Shown: piece after piece, positions 45,014 through 57,500 of the stretch
How positions within the stretch are numbered: position 1 is the stretch's first letter
How the letters are laid out: each line of letters starts with the position of its first letter
Assembly (NCBI RefSeq): GCF_000003815.2
Contig: NC_049980.1
Span: forward strand, 31,097,127 to 31,161,126
Origin: Branchiostoma floridae
Taxonomy: Eukaryota; Chordata; Leptocardii; Amphioxiformes; Branchiostomatidae
DNA: 64,000 bases
Direction of reading: 5' to 3'
Notes under the pieces: generated by a model
Seen by the model: the letters and a program-made list of their open reading frames with translations, nothing else
Databases searched by the model: none
What the model was told of the DNA's origin: nothing
Made by a program: the position numbers and the translations under genes

Positions 45014-45876
45014 CGAGGGGTGATCAATATGTTCTCAGCCTAACCCAGAAATAATAAGCACAACTCAAATTTTGAGGCACAACTTTATAGTATGAAGTCT
45101 TTTATCAATATCCTCCAAATTACAAATCATTGGAGTCATTACTTTCCAGGCATTCGTTTTATGCAAATTAGAAGGTAAGTGGCGAGAAAAAGAAGGGTGA
45201 AGGGTGATCAGACAATTTGACCCGCACACCTCGGGTTTCAGATCAATTGTCCACTTTTTTTTCGTTATCCCTTACCTAACGTCACCGGGGGTCGCCTGCA
45301 ATGTAATGCTCACAATACTTGTAATTTGGATACACATTTATATAAGATTTTATACAAGTCCGTGGGATTATCAATAAGTCCTCGGTTTTGCGGAGAAATA
45401 ATAAGCACAGCTCAGATTTCGAAGCATAGATGTCAAGTATAACGTCTTATATAAATCGGTACCAAAATTCAAATTATTGTGATCATTACTTTGCAGGCGA
45501 CACCCAGTAATGTTAGGTAAGGGAGAAGGACAAAAACGTGATGTGGCGGGTCATCTTGCGCTGCTGGAAGTCAGACACCCAAATTTTTTTGCTTGAAATA
45601 GGAGGAGAATCATTATCAAACATTTTGACAATGTCTTTTGTTAATTTACGGCATGGGGAACTCGACCCACACATGTCTGATCACAGTTCACACCACTTTT
45701 TTCTCGCCACTTACCTTCTAATTTGAAAAAAAACGAATGCCTGGAAAGTAATGACTCCAATGATTTGTAATTTGGAGGATATTGATAAAAGGCTTCATAC
45801 TATAAAGTTGTGCCTCAAAATTTGAGTTGTGCTTATTATTTCTGAGTTAGGCCGAGAACTTATTGATCACCCCTCG
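45014..45876. mobile_element. Long foldback element with mariner-like ends, copy 2
   Basis: CGAGGGGTGATCAATA at the left faces TATTGATCACCCCTCG at the right, with TA immediately outside on both sides (45012-45013, 45877-45878). The interior is the same mirrored sequence as 19181-20059. This is the better copy for defining ends. Confidence 0.85.
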
Positions 45877-45877
45877 T

Positions 45878-46128
45878 ACTTATCAACTCCCACCCTCCAG
45901 TTCACAGCATCTCGCCTCCGCCGATCGACCTTCCCGTAACGGTCCTTTTCACCCTATTGACCCTGACAGGTTTGAATGAGCTGTCTGACCAGTGGTTGAG
46001 CTTCCTCCTCAGCCTTGAGCGGAGCGGACAGGCTGAAGTACGGACAGTTTGTCGGGCGGGTGCTCATGAATATAAACGCCTCGACTCCTTGAATGGGCCG
46101 TACTGATTTGATTATATAGATGACATCG
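45878..46128. repeat. Direct repeat, copy 2
   Basis: It begins exactly at the TA following the foldback element and matches 44662-44917 with roughly 90% likeness by eye. Confidence 0.85.
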
Positions 46129-46170
46129 CTTGTTGCCTCAAAAGTGATTTATTTGGCAGCAGCAGTTGCA

Positions 46171-46175
46171 GCAGC

Positions 46176-46271
<96 letters not shown>

Positions 46272-46290
46272 TACTGCAGTAGTAGTTACT

Positions 46291-46327
<37 letters not shown>

Positions 46328-46340
46328 CAGTAGTAGTAGC

Positions 46341-46397
<57 letters not shown>
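46171..46397. repeat. (TAG)n microsatellite
   Basis: About 225 bp of TAG/GTA triplets with a few interruptions (TTACTGCAG). The poly-Val and poly-Thr ORFs across it are artefacts. Confidence 0.98.
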
Positions 46398-46398
<1 letters not shown>

Positions 46399-46410
46399 CG
46401 GTGTATTACA

Positions 46411-46500
46411 GTAGTCTCCAATCAGATCCTACGGTGCCATAAGATAGTTTCAAAGCTAGCCAAGGAGTATGGCCGGCTAAAGGGAGTCAAACGGAAACCG
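46411..46500. mobile_element. Family B MITE, left half
   Basis: GTCTCCAATCAGATCCTACG, CCATAAGATAGT and AAGCTAGCCAAGGAGTATGG match the left arm of family B. The right arm is absent. Confidence 0.7.
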
Positions 46501-46507
46501 GTAGAGT

Positions 46508-46695
46508 AAGGCCCCCTTTCCATTAGACGGCGTTCGCGATGCGCTCTCACTGCGACCGAAATAGGATATGTATAATCTTCGCTTTCACACTGGGTATATT
46601 ATACAAACCATAAAGGTGTGACTGAGAACACAATAAAACAAGTTTATTTCACAGAGGGAGCGCGGCGAGAGCGCCGTCCTAGTGGGGTATTAAAG
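46508..46695. mobile_element. MITE family H, best copy
   Basis: TAAGGCCCCCTTTCCATTAG then ACGGCG at the left is mirrored by GCCGTCCTAGTGGGGTATTA at the right. CTCACTGCGACCGAAATAGG and ATACAAACCATAAAGGTGTG are shared with 41517-41755 and 49125-49250. Confidence 0.75.
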
Positions 46696-46770
46696 TGATT
46701 TATTTAGTAGTAGCAGTAGGAGAGTCATACGGTGTATCACAGCACCATTGCCGATGCCGATAATAAGACC

Positions 46771-46835
46771 CCAGCAGTGTCACAAACGAAAGGTAGTCGA
46801 TTCTGCCTGAAACATCCGACCGTTTCCAAAACCAT
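46771..46835 (+). ncRNA. Decayed hammerhead-like copy
   Basis: CAGTGTCA, then CAAACGA (46783-46789; CTGACGA with two changes), an extra A, AGGTAG (46791-46796) pairing with CTGCCT (46803-46808), GAAAC (46809-46813) and ATC (46814-46816), then CGACCGTTTCCAAAACC. Stem II differs in sequence from the 49301 copy yet still pairs. Confidence 0.5.
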
Positions 46836-47044
46836 CCAATTGTTTTTTGGCGTAATATACATGAATCTCTTCATTTTTTGTACATCTTTTTTTTCATTTG
46901 GGGATATTCTCTAGGGCACACATTTCTACATTTTGCAGCTTCTTTACGCGGTTTACAGCATGGACACAAACGAATGAATACGGATGCGCTCGGATGCCAC
47001 CCACATAATGAAGACAGTGTGGCATAATGTATTACGTGTGCACG

Positions 47045-47419
47045 TAGGCTGGGGGCGGTGCCTGGAGTCATCGCGAGTCTGACGAGACGCTCCACACTGG
47101 GCTTATCGGAGATCAGGGGAGTCACACTAGAGTGAGCTGCCCGCTTAAACGTAGAGGTTGTTCAAAAATTCGTGTTTTCTTTTCCCTAGACCTATCGTAG
47201 GGTGGAATTCCTTTCCACCAAGTACAGTAGAGCCAGTGGTCTAGTGCAGCCATCTAGTGCAGCTAGATGTGCAAAGGCTAGATTTAAGAAGTCGTTCAGT
47301 GTAGTATAACCACCTGCTGCATCGCCGTGTGCCCGCGAGGCTGGCGTGTTACGCCGAGGGGCGATCATACCGGCGCTACAGACACCGAGACTGTCGTAAC
47401 ATCACCACCCTGCCTGACC
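47045..47419 (+). promoter_or_regulatory. Presumed 5' flank and leader of the GPCR gene
   Basis: A GC box (GGGGGCGG near 47050) lies about 370 bp before the ATG, with no TATA box at a clear distance. An in-frame GTG-started extension (47327) is open, but the ATG at 47420 gives the expected receptor N-terminus. Placement is inferred from position only. Confidence 0.3.
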
Positions 47420-47570
47420 ATGGAGGGCCTGAATGAGTCTATAGGGAACGGGACATTCCCGATAACCGCCGTTTCCCCGCCGCTGGGACCAGAGACTATC
47501 GTGGTACCCGTCATCTTCGGAATCATCCTCTTCACCGGGGTCCTGGGCAACTGTGTGTCCATCTATATCG
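47420..47570 (+). CDS. KISS1R-like: GPCR exon 1: N-terminus and TM1
   Basis: The ATG at 47420 starts MEGLNESIGNGTF, which holds two sequons (NES, NGT). A hydrophobic segment follows, ETIVVPVIFGIILFTG then VLGNCVSIYI, with the TM1 GN motif. The donor GTAGGT at 47571 splits a codon after its first base (phase 1). Joining to exon 2 gives IYIVVKFGRMRTVTN, the same spacing as in vertebrate kisspeptin receptors. Confidence 0.85.
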
Positions 47571-49643
47571 GTAGGTGAATCAATGTTCCTCTACATGTTT
47601 CTGTTGTTGCTGAGTCGGCATGATTATCACCCTCACCTAGTCCCATCCTCATCTGGAGGGTTGGAGACCATGGTTGTATCCAGCACTAACATCCTCCAGT
47701 AAATCAGAGCTAGGAAATAGGCACGCCTAGAACACCATTTGAACAGATTTTCGTTGCAGATCGAATGGAGCAATGACCTGTCCAAGTTAGATAATTACTG
47801 GGTCCGTTCTACTCTGGAATCAAAGTCATGGTATAACGTCGCGCGAGTTGGGGATACCTGTACATTATGACCTAGAAATCTATAAGTCTTGTACCTTCAG
47901 AAACTACAAGATTTGCTCTTTCTTACGCACTAGATCCCTTTATTGGTTTGATATCTATGATAGCTTCAAAACAAAAAGAGAACTCTCGGCATAGCGTCCG
48001 ATGGCTGCAGTTGACTGCGACAGAGTGTTAAGCTTGGTCGATATATCTATAACGTGCTACAGTGAACAAAGGTAACCAAAACAAGATTAAGCAATCATCC
48101 GCACTTGCTGGGAAGTAGCTTGCAGTATTTTTCAAATACCAGCAATGGGCTATTAGTAACGCTCTACATACTCATAGTATTCAGTTCAGTGACTAATCAA
48201 AGGCTCAAAGCTGCTAAGTGTTTTACTTCTTGATACGAATGTGATGAGAGCGAGTCTTATAAGCTTGTAGAGCTACCACTTGTAGGTTGGTTGATGTCTC
48301 TGCTCACACTATTCAGAAGCCCGTACCGGGTACTAAGTGCAGCGTGAATGAATGTTCTGCCAGTTGAGTGTGTTCTTGAGACAGGTTTGTCATAAGCGTG
48401 CCTATTGCCTGGTGCAAGCTGTACGCCTTCGTGTAAACGGCCGATTTTGTCGGTAGTAATACAAGACTTTGTAAACACGTAAAAGACAAAGTAATTCAAA
48501 GGGGAGATTGAAAACGGTCTGTTGACCGTTTCGAAAACCATATCCAGTTGCTTGAGTAACTACTTTTTGGCGTACAATACAAACATGATTGAACTGTCGA
48601 TAATTGTCTCTTACAGTCTTGCTGGAAGGGAACATATCGGACAAACCAAGCCTGGTAAAGAAGTGTCTGGACGTTTAGTCCTGAGGTTTAGCAGTATTTC
48701 TTGACTACATTTTCTTTTTTCGCCCGCGCGCATTAGTTTTGGGGTCTCCAGAGCATGTCATCCATAAATTGAAGTCGGTGTGGCCTAAGGGTGTCCAAAG
48801 AGAATGGATTCCACTAGAAGTAAAGCCGTTCCCGGTACATCTGATTCTCTGGTCCGTTTTCTCTAGTGGCTGAGATTGATCTCCTCTCTGCACTTTCTGC
48901 GGAGGTTGGCTGGTCCGCATCGCGCAGACGGCTGAATATAAGTTTTATTGCAAATTCTTGCCCGAGGGCTAATTGCAAGTGACAAACAATGACATACAAA
49001 TAATGGTAAACGGCATACTAAGCGACTACTCTAGTCTAACTTAAACTAGTTAAAGATGTAACTTATTGGGTTTGAATAGTTCACATCGAGAACGAAAATT
49101 ATCTTCCACAGTCATGCATCAGTTAGGCCTCCATTTCTCCAGACGGCGATCTCACCGCGACCTCGCTGGGACCTACACGTAGATTGGATCTGAGTAACCC
49201 TTGACTTGGCAATATCTTGCAAAAGGTAAAGGTATGACCGAAAAGACAGCAGAAACCACGAAGTGTAACAAGGCTTCGCCAAATAGCAACACCAGTGTCA
49301 CTGACGAAAGATAACAGATGTTTCCTGAAACGTCTAACCTTTTCCAAAGTCATGTCCAGTTGCTTGATTAATTGCCATTCGGTGTATCTTATTACCTGGA
49401 CGTCTAAATTTCATCGATGTAAAAAGCTTCGTTTCGAAATTCGCTAAAGGATCTGTATAATTTTAGGTCGCAGCGCGGTTGCGAAGATGCATATGTGTTA
49501 TCGAATTGGGGTGTTAGCGAGGTGCCCTAAGTAGTATGGGCTTTGCGGCTTTCGTGCTCTCACTTGGAAGACGCCGTTTTCACACTTCCAGTATAGCGGG
49601 TGCCAGTTACAGTCTTGGAGGATACAACATAGAAACCAAAGGA

Positions 49644-49689
<46 letters not shown>

Positions 49690-52600
49690 GAGATAGAGAG
49701 AGAGAGAGACAAAGACAGAGAGAGAGAGAGACACAGAGAGAGAGACAGAGACAAAGAGAGAGAGAGACAGAGAGACAGAGAGAGAGAGAGACAGAGACAC
49801 ACACAGAGAGAGAGAGAGACAGAGACAGAGAGAGACAGAGAGAGACAGATAGACAGACAGACAAACAGACAGACAGACAAACCTGAAAATATTCGGTGGA
49901 CCGGATGTCGGACCTATCAGAAAATGAACAGAATATATGATATAATGCATTCACACGTTTTGGGGCTTACCAGTCGAAGAAAATAACAAGAACGAAGTAG
50001 AGTAGAGTCTATAGCCATTTATACCTATTTCATAGTCAATCGTGCAGAGGCAGTTAGCCTTATAGACTTTCAAAACGCCAATGGGAGTCGAATACTCCAC
50101 AAAATAGATTTCTTGGACATGGACCATTGCTTTGAATATCGCCCATTCACAAGTTTACACATACTGAATCAGGTCCAGGTTTGGGCTCAGGTGAGTAGGG
50201 TGCTTGTTATTAGGGTGTTTGGCCCCGAACCCAGAGGCCCAGCGTTTGAATCCCCTGACAGATGCCGGCTGTAACCCAGCTGATCCCTCAGCACATTGTA
50301 AAGCGATGTTTGTCGGAAGTTACAAGCCCCAGTTTTTGCGCCATGGCACGTCAATCCTGCTCAACTGTCGCCCAGCATGCTATTCCCCCAGGACGTTCAA
50401 CACGTGCAAAGGGGAGGCTTTCACGTGGATTCAATGTTGAAAACATTCTACGTCACCCTGCTGAGCCGTCACTTATTGTATGATGTGATGTTCATAAGAC
50501 GGCACATCCCCTAATTAATGCGCCACGGCACATCGGATTATGCTAAATTGCCCAAGGCCCATCGATATGAACACGTGCCCTGAGTAGTTACGGCTTTCGT
50601 GTTCTCACCTGGCAGGCACCGTTTTCAAACCTCCCGTATAGTGGGCGCCAGTTAAAATCTAGGTTAATGATAATAGCCTTTATTGAACATTATCATACAG
50701 CCAGGAGCCACGGACCAATCAGAATCCATGTTGGTTATGACGCCGTAACACATAGATTTCGGCCAGCCCGGTTTGTATCGCTCCTTCTGATTGGTCAGAA
50801 TTTCAATCGACACCAATGTTGTCGATTTGCATCGACACCACCAGGAGTTATCACACCTTATACACCTCGGGGCGGGTCATTAACCCTTAATTCATGCACT
50901 ATCGGGTTAGGTACAGGCATATAGATACATCAGAACGTAATTCAGAACACATGATTTCTAAGACTAATCTAAAACATGGGTTCTAAAACTATTCTAATAC
51001 ATTTGTTCGGCTTCTTCTTACTATTATGAAAAGTGTCACGTTGCGGGTCGGATCGCCTGACGGCCGAAGGCTGGATAGTGATCCGACCCGCGGGAGGGCT
51101 GGGATCGACGGTGATGCGGAATACACCGTGTTGTAGTTAATTTATGTCATACCCACCTGAGAAAACCCCTGTTTTGATGCGAAATGCGCCAAAAGTTTAA
51201 CAAATTTGGTGCCCTTAAACAAAAAGTGTTGCAACAGTAATGTTCCAACGTCCGAATCAGGTATTCGAACTTTCGATGGCGCCGCACTCGGCCCGCTCGA
51301 AACAGTTCGATTTATTCGAATGGAGCCTGTGTGATACGCCTTTCGAACCTGTGCGATACGGAAGTTATGGCCCGGTCCGGAACACCCATATCGAACGTTT
51401 TCGCGTCACAGGTATGGCATAAATAAATATATAATTCAAAATTGAACAAATGTTAGTAGAATAAAAATGTAGATACATTTATAATCAATTACAGCTGGAG
51501 TATATACATAATATATAAGCTATGAATTGAAGACTAGGCACAGCTGGAAGCGAATCGTTCAGTAGTTGTCACATACTCTTGTATTGCATCGGAAAGTTTA
51601 CTATTGATAACAAGGTCGTGGTCAGGTGAACTCTGGAGCAGTAGAGAAACGCGAAACGCCAGCTGTGGAAACCAGCGGCATGTAACACGGTTATCAGAAC
51701 CACAGCACGGCAGGCCAGTCCTACTTGTGCCCAAGTAGAACTTGTGCCGTTGTTCCCGATAGTGTCTTCCAAGGTTTGGCTGGTGCGTGACCTTGGTCTT
51801 TTTCCCTGGTCGTAGTTTCCATGTGTAGCGTGCGTAGCTGTGTAGTGTGCGTCTCTGAAGCAAGAGTTCGAATTCCATCTGTTAGAAGACATGCACTGTA
51901 CTGGTAAGGGTTGCAGTCCTTAATCAAATTAACAGATGAAAAGACATAGACATCTTCTGGTCATACCAGGGTAACTTACAGAACCATCAGCATATTCAGC
52001 CATGTCGAATCCCACTCAACTGTTACTGCTTAGTACCCCCAGGCTGTTCAACACGTGCGAAGAGAAAGCTGAAGTAAATCTATTTGTCGACACTGCCTGT
52101 TAAAGCTGTCAAATCCCGCTCAACTGCTTCTAGCTAGAAGCCGTGGGCCGCTCGCCGTGCCATGTGCACAGGAAACGCTTCATGAGCCGTCACATCAACG
52201 TACGAAACTCCTCACGAGCTCAGCGGAGAGGATAAGCGGTTTGAATGGAAGAAAATTTTTAGATTGACAGAAATGAAAAAAATGAGAAGTGTTTGACAAC
52301 ATCTAGTACTGTAACTTACGTAGGAAACAGCACGCGTCACGTCTCAAATCATGTTCAACTGCTGCTCCCTGCTGACAAAAAATCTCCAGGTAGTTAACGG
52401 GAAAAACGTTCTTGTGGATTCACGTGTCCTCATATCAACAACGTTTTCACATTTGTACACCAACCGATACAACAGATCGTCCAGATGATTACAAGCTTTA
52501 GGACGACAGAAATATACTGGCGAATGTAAAAAAATTCTTATACACAGGCACAATTTTTTACACAATAATGGACAATGCCATGCATGTCACATCAAATCGT

Positions 52601-54557
52601 GGTCAACAGTTGATACCTGGTGATGAACATTTCTTAAACGTTTGACATGTGCAAATGGGAATATTTCATGGGGATTGGCAAATCTCCGCATCAATCTAGA
52701 AACCATTTCAATTTTACACCTATTGGCTCGAAATGAAGTAGTCTATTGATTTTATCGCTCAACCGCCACAACCGAACATTTGATACCTGTGATAACTTTG
52801 AACGATTTTAGATGTCCCGGCTAAGTATGTTGCAGCTATGTGAGTATACAACAGCAATTTAGGGCCCAATTTTAGAGCCCTGCTAATCTGTACATTTTTA
52901 AGGACTACTGTTATTATAGTCTGGCGATGTCTGGGCAACTTACAGAACTATCAAGATGTGAGTCAATGCCAGGTCCAACCCCGCTCAACTGTTGCTGATG
53001 GGATGCCCCAGGGCCGATCAACGCTAATCTCCAATCAGATTCTACAATGGCATAAGATAGTACCAAACTGGCCAAGGAGTGTAGTCAGCCAAGAGGTGTC
53101 CATTTGCCATTTGCCCGGTAGCGAAACACACTCCTAAGCCGGCTTCACTTCTCTGCCAGCTTTGATACTTCTTATCTTATGCTACCGTAGGGTCTGCTTG
53201 GAGATTAGATCAATGCATGCTGAGGGAACTCCGAAGTAAACCTATTTTCGGTCGATAGTGCCTTTTAAAACTATCTAATGCCGCTCAAGTCTTGTCGACG
53301 AGATGCCAAGGCCGTTCAACACGTTCAAAAAGAGGGCTGAAGTAAACCTATTTTCGGTTGATAGTGCCTTTTAAATCTGTCTAATCGTACTCAACTCTTG
53401 CCGACGAGATGCCCAGACCGATCAACACGTACGTTCAAAGTGAGGGCTGAAGTAAACCTATTTTCGGTTGATGCTGCCTAAGTGGATACAAATCGATTGA
53501 CCTACATACAAGTACATCAATAAACTAGAAATGCAAAATTTTCGAAAAATAGCAGGATGCATTTTCCTCTCGTTTGCGAATTCTTTCACATACAGGTAGC
53601 TTCTTGTACCGCCCTTTCTCAATTTCAAAGGGTGGGTGCTAGTTCTGATTTTGCCTATATTGAATGAATGGAGACCTTTATTGTACGTTTATGCTCTCGA
53701 ACAAGCTAAGCACAAGTCAAGGTGAATAGAATAGAATTCCTAGTGATTCTAAGTACAAATTGTGTAAGGATGTGATATAAAACTAAAACTACAAAGTCTT
53801 AAGTATACTAGTATGCACAGGTTCAACTTCTTCTCGCGTCTTAAGACACTTGTAAATGTAAAGGCAAATGGAGTTTGCTTTGTCTAATTGTATGAGGAAT
53901 ATAACTTATTCTGTGCTATTTGAATATCGAAAGCATGGAAACGTATATTAGGAGATCAGCAAAAGACTACATGTTCAAATCACAAAACCCAGTAATTTTG
54001 CAGAAAGTAGAACAATTCATTAAACCACTAGTGCACTACCTTGAAAGTAGGAGTCAACCCCTATAATAGCAAACGTAGTACCATACAGTAGATTAAAAAC
54101 TAATGTTCTAAATGACTTTACTCTTATTCCCAGACTGTACGTGCAAAATTGTAATCTCCAAGCAGATCCTACGGTAGCATAAGATAGTATCAAAGGCTGG
54201 CAGAGGAGTGAAGCAGGCCAAGGAGTGTGTATGCGACCGGTAGCGAAACATACCCGTAGGCCAGTTTCTTCATAATGTATTCCAAATGCGAGACCAGATT
54301 ACTCATACATAACTGTATTGTTATCGATAATGTTTTGTTGTTTTGCATGTAGCCTCTTAGTGCTATTGTCTGTATAGTTATTAGTTGTTATTGGTTGCCA
54401 TACATTGTACCCTGTGCGATTGTTGAGCAATAAAATTAATTCATCCATATTCCTGCTGCAGTGGTGAAGTTCGCGATCTGCTTGGAGTTTAGTGCAATTG
54501 GCATGATTACCTTTGCCAGAATGGCTAAGGTTATGTTTTAGGCGTGTGAGTCTGTGC

Positions 54558-54589
<32 letters not shown>

Positions 54590-57500
54590 GTCTGTCACCA
54601 GCATAACTCGAGAAGCCTCGGATGGATCCCGATGATATTTGGTAAGTGGGTAGGGGTCGGGAAAACGAAGGTCAAGTTCGATAATGGGGCCCCTAGCGGC
54701 TTGCTATGGTACTGCAGCGGAAACTCAATTTTTCTATATCTTTTTGCAAATAATCTCTCCGTATTCCACCTGCAGTGGTGAAGTTCGGGCGCATGCGGAC
54801 CGTGACGAACCACTACGTGCTGAACCTGTCCGTGACTGACCTGGCGTTCCTGCTGTGCTGCGTGCCTTTCACCGCTGCAGTCTTCAGCACCGCCACCTGG
54901 CGATTCGGCACGATCATGTGCAAGGTCGTCTTCTACTTCATGCAGGTAACATCGACTATCATAATTCCACCAGGTGTCATAATACCGCCACCTCAAGAAA
55001 CGTTAGTATAGAGGTCTTCCCAAGATCGTCTTGAACACCAAATGTTACATATCCTAAATGTAATACGATTCAGATATTTAGGTATTGAAGACAATCTTGA
55101 GAAGGTCTCTATAACAAAGTTTTTTGAGGTGGCGGTATAATGGCACCTGGTGGAATTATGCGAATGTATGCAGACACATAACATGCCAGATCTAGTTAGC
55201 TGTCTGAAGAGTATGGTTTGCGACCAGCTAGCTCTGCTGCCATGTTGTTTGGCTGTATTTGTCCACTTTTTATCATTTTCAAGTGTCCCGTGGAGCCTGG
55301 TAGAGAGGCTAATGACTTCCATACTGAAGTCATACGGATTTGAATATATACGTTCGTGTGACCCCACCTTTAGAGCAAGAAGTCCATCCAGAAGACGCAT
55401 TCGCCTATACCTACTTCAGGTGATACAATGAAGAGAGCAAGAAAGAAAATAAGGCTTGCAATTGGATTGGTAGATTAAAGCTTTCGGATTCATACTGTGC
55501 ACAATAGCTTCAAGCTGTGCATATGAAAGGAGTTAGGAAAGGAACGTGGTACCATGGTATTCATGTATTTGCTTTCTTCATGTCATTCAACCATTATGAA
55601 AGAAACGTTGTACTATGGTATTCAGAAGTTTGCTTCCGTCAGGTTATCCAATCATTATGAAAGAAACGTTGTACTATGGTATTCAGAAGTTTGCTTCCGT
55701 CAGGTTATCCAATCATTATGAAAGAAACGTTGTACTATGGTATTCAGAAAATTTCCCTCGTCATGTTATTACATTGCGGGGACGTTTTTCTTTGTATGGG
55801 AAGACTTTTACCACAATCGCTTTATCATAACATAATTGTATGAAATTTAATTTCGTTTGCCTCGGCAAAGTAGCCTGGGCACCAGCCTAAAGGAAGTGAG
55901 TGTAAGGAGCCCCGCTAGAAATAGGATGGTACCCAGGCTACGGCAAAGTTGGCCCACGTATGAAACTTTTGAGCAGGAAAATTGTTTTTGTTTTGTGTCA
56001 TTTTATCCATCGCCCACGAGGTGAATACTTAGGTAAAGCCGTGATCCTAACTCGATTTGTCGTAATTATTTTGTAGCTATATGAAGGATTATCAATCGTT
56101 TTATCATCACATATCTTCCATCACCCTACGAGATTAATAGGAAAAGCCCAGATCCAAACTCGATTAGTTTTGTAACATTATGATGAAGGAATATCAATCA
56201 ACCTCGTTTATCGGATGTTGTAAGATCATGCTGGGATTTTTATCAGCGTATGATCTTCACAACAGGATACATGTTTCATGTTATACCATATCCTGAACTT
56301 TGAAGCTTAGGCCACACCAATTTAATTTGTTGCTTCTCGGATTTTTTTGGAAAAATATTGGGGCGGTTGGTCGAAAAAAAAGAAGAAAAACATTTTTGCA
56401 AAAAATCTGGTGTGAACATACGAGGCTTATTTAACACAAAAAAAACAAGGTTAGTAGTCAAGTTTTCGGCTTTTCATGTCATGATTTATCCATTGAATCT
56501 CTTCCTTTGATTTGATACCACTGTTCTGAATAAGGGGAATTGTTTTTATACTGAAATTATGTGTGTTGAAGAAATGCAAGAAGCTTATTGGTGGTTTTCT
56601 ATCACGTGACTGCAAAGAAGCTGTCTGATTGGTTTATCAGCAGTATATACCCCTGGAATGGGTTAGTTACAGGTCTGCAATAGCAAAACCAATATTATAT
56701 TTCTTAGGACTATTTTTTTCCAAATCGGAAAAAATGGGTCGGGAAATCCGAGAAGCAACAAAGCCGTGATCCAGAACTCGATTTGTCCTGAGTGTTTGTA
56801 GCTTTACGATGGAGGAGTATCAATCAACCTTATTTATCTCATGCTGAAAAATTATGCTGTTTTTTTTTATAAGCGTATGATCTTAACAACAAGGTACATG
56901 TTTCATTTTCTACCCAATGCATTAGTACATCCTGTGCTTTCAAGTTTGTTTATCTCGAAAGCAATTTCCGACGGACCGTGTTTTGATCCCTTATAAGAAA
57001 TTGGCCGCGTTTTTTTTTTCTCGTCAAGCCCTTAAATGGATGAAAGGTGGCCCCACTTTTGAAAGATGCTTTCATCCTGTGGCCTACTTAGCAATAGCAC
57101 ATGCTGCCGATCTGCAACATCGTCGAAGAGACGCAACGGACCGATCCTGTCGAACGCAATATCGAACAAATAGAACCCCCTATTCTATAGTATTTCGAAC
57201 ACGTCCGTCAAAAACTGCCCCCGTGGGACAGAGATAGCTATTTTTGACAGAGGTGTTCGAAATAGAACCATGATCAAACATTGGGCGGGGTTTGGGATCG
57301 GTCCATAGGATAATCTAGAAGCAGATCCTGCGGTGGCATAAGATAGTCAAAAGCTGGGGAAGGAGTTTAGCTGGCCTGTGAGGCTTTGACCTTCTGTGCC
57401 GGCTAAACTCCTTCCCCAGCTTATTATACTATCTTATGCCATCGGAAGATCCGCTTGGAATCTTATAAGAAATTGGCCGCGTTTTTTTTCTTAAATGGAT

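Larger units (their letters stand above)
47571..54775 (+). other. GPCR intron 1
   Basis: This 7.2-kb intron contains MITE fragments, a hammerhead-like repeat, the GA-rich microsatellite, decayed satellite DNA and a partial copy of its own 3' splice site (see 54452-54473). I recognise no other coding exon. Confidence 0.7.

Noticed and set aside
46120-46509. Poly-valine and poly-threonine ORFs
   Set aside because: Direct translation of the (TAG)n microsatellite.
47327-47419. N-terminal extension of the GPCR from a GTG
   Set aside because: GTG is not a usual animal start, and the ATG at 47420 gives a normal receptor N-terminus.
49498-49950. Arg/Glu-rich and Leu/Ser-rich ORFs of 106-150 codons
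   Set aside because: Translations of the (GAGA/GACA)n tract in several frames.
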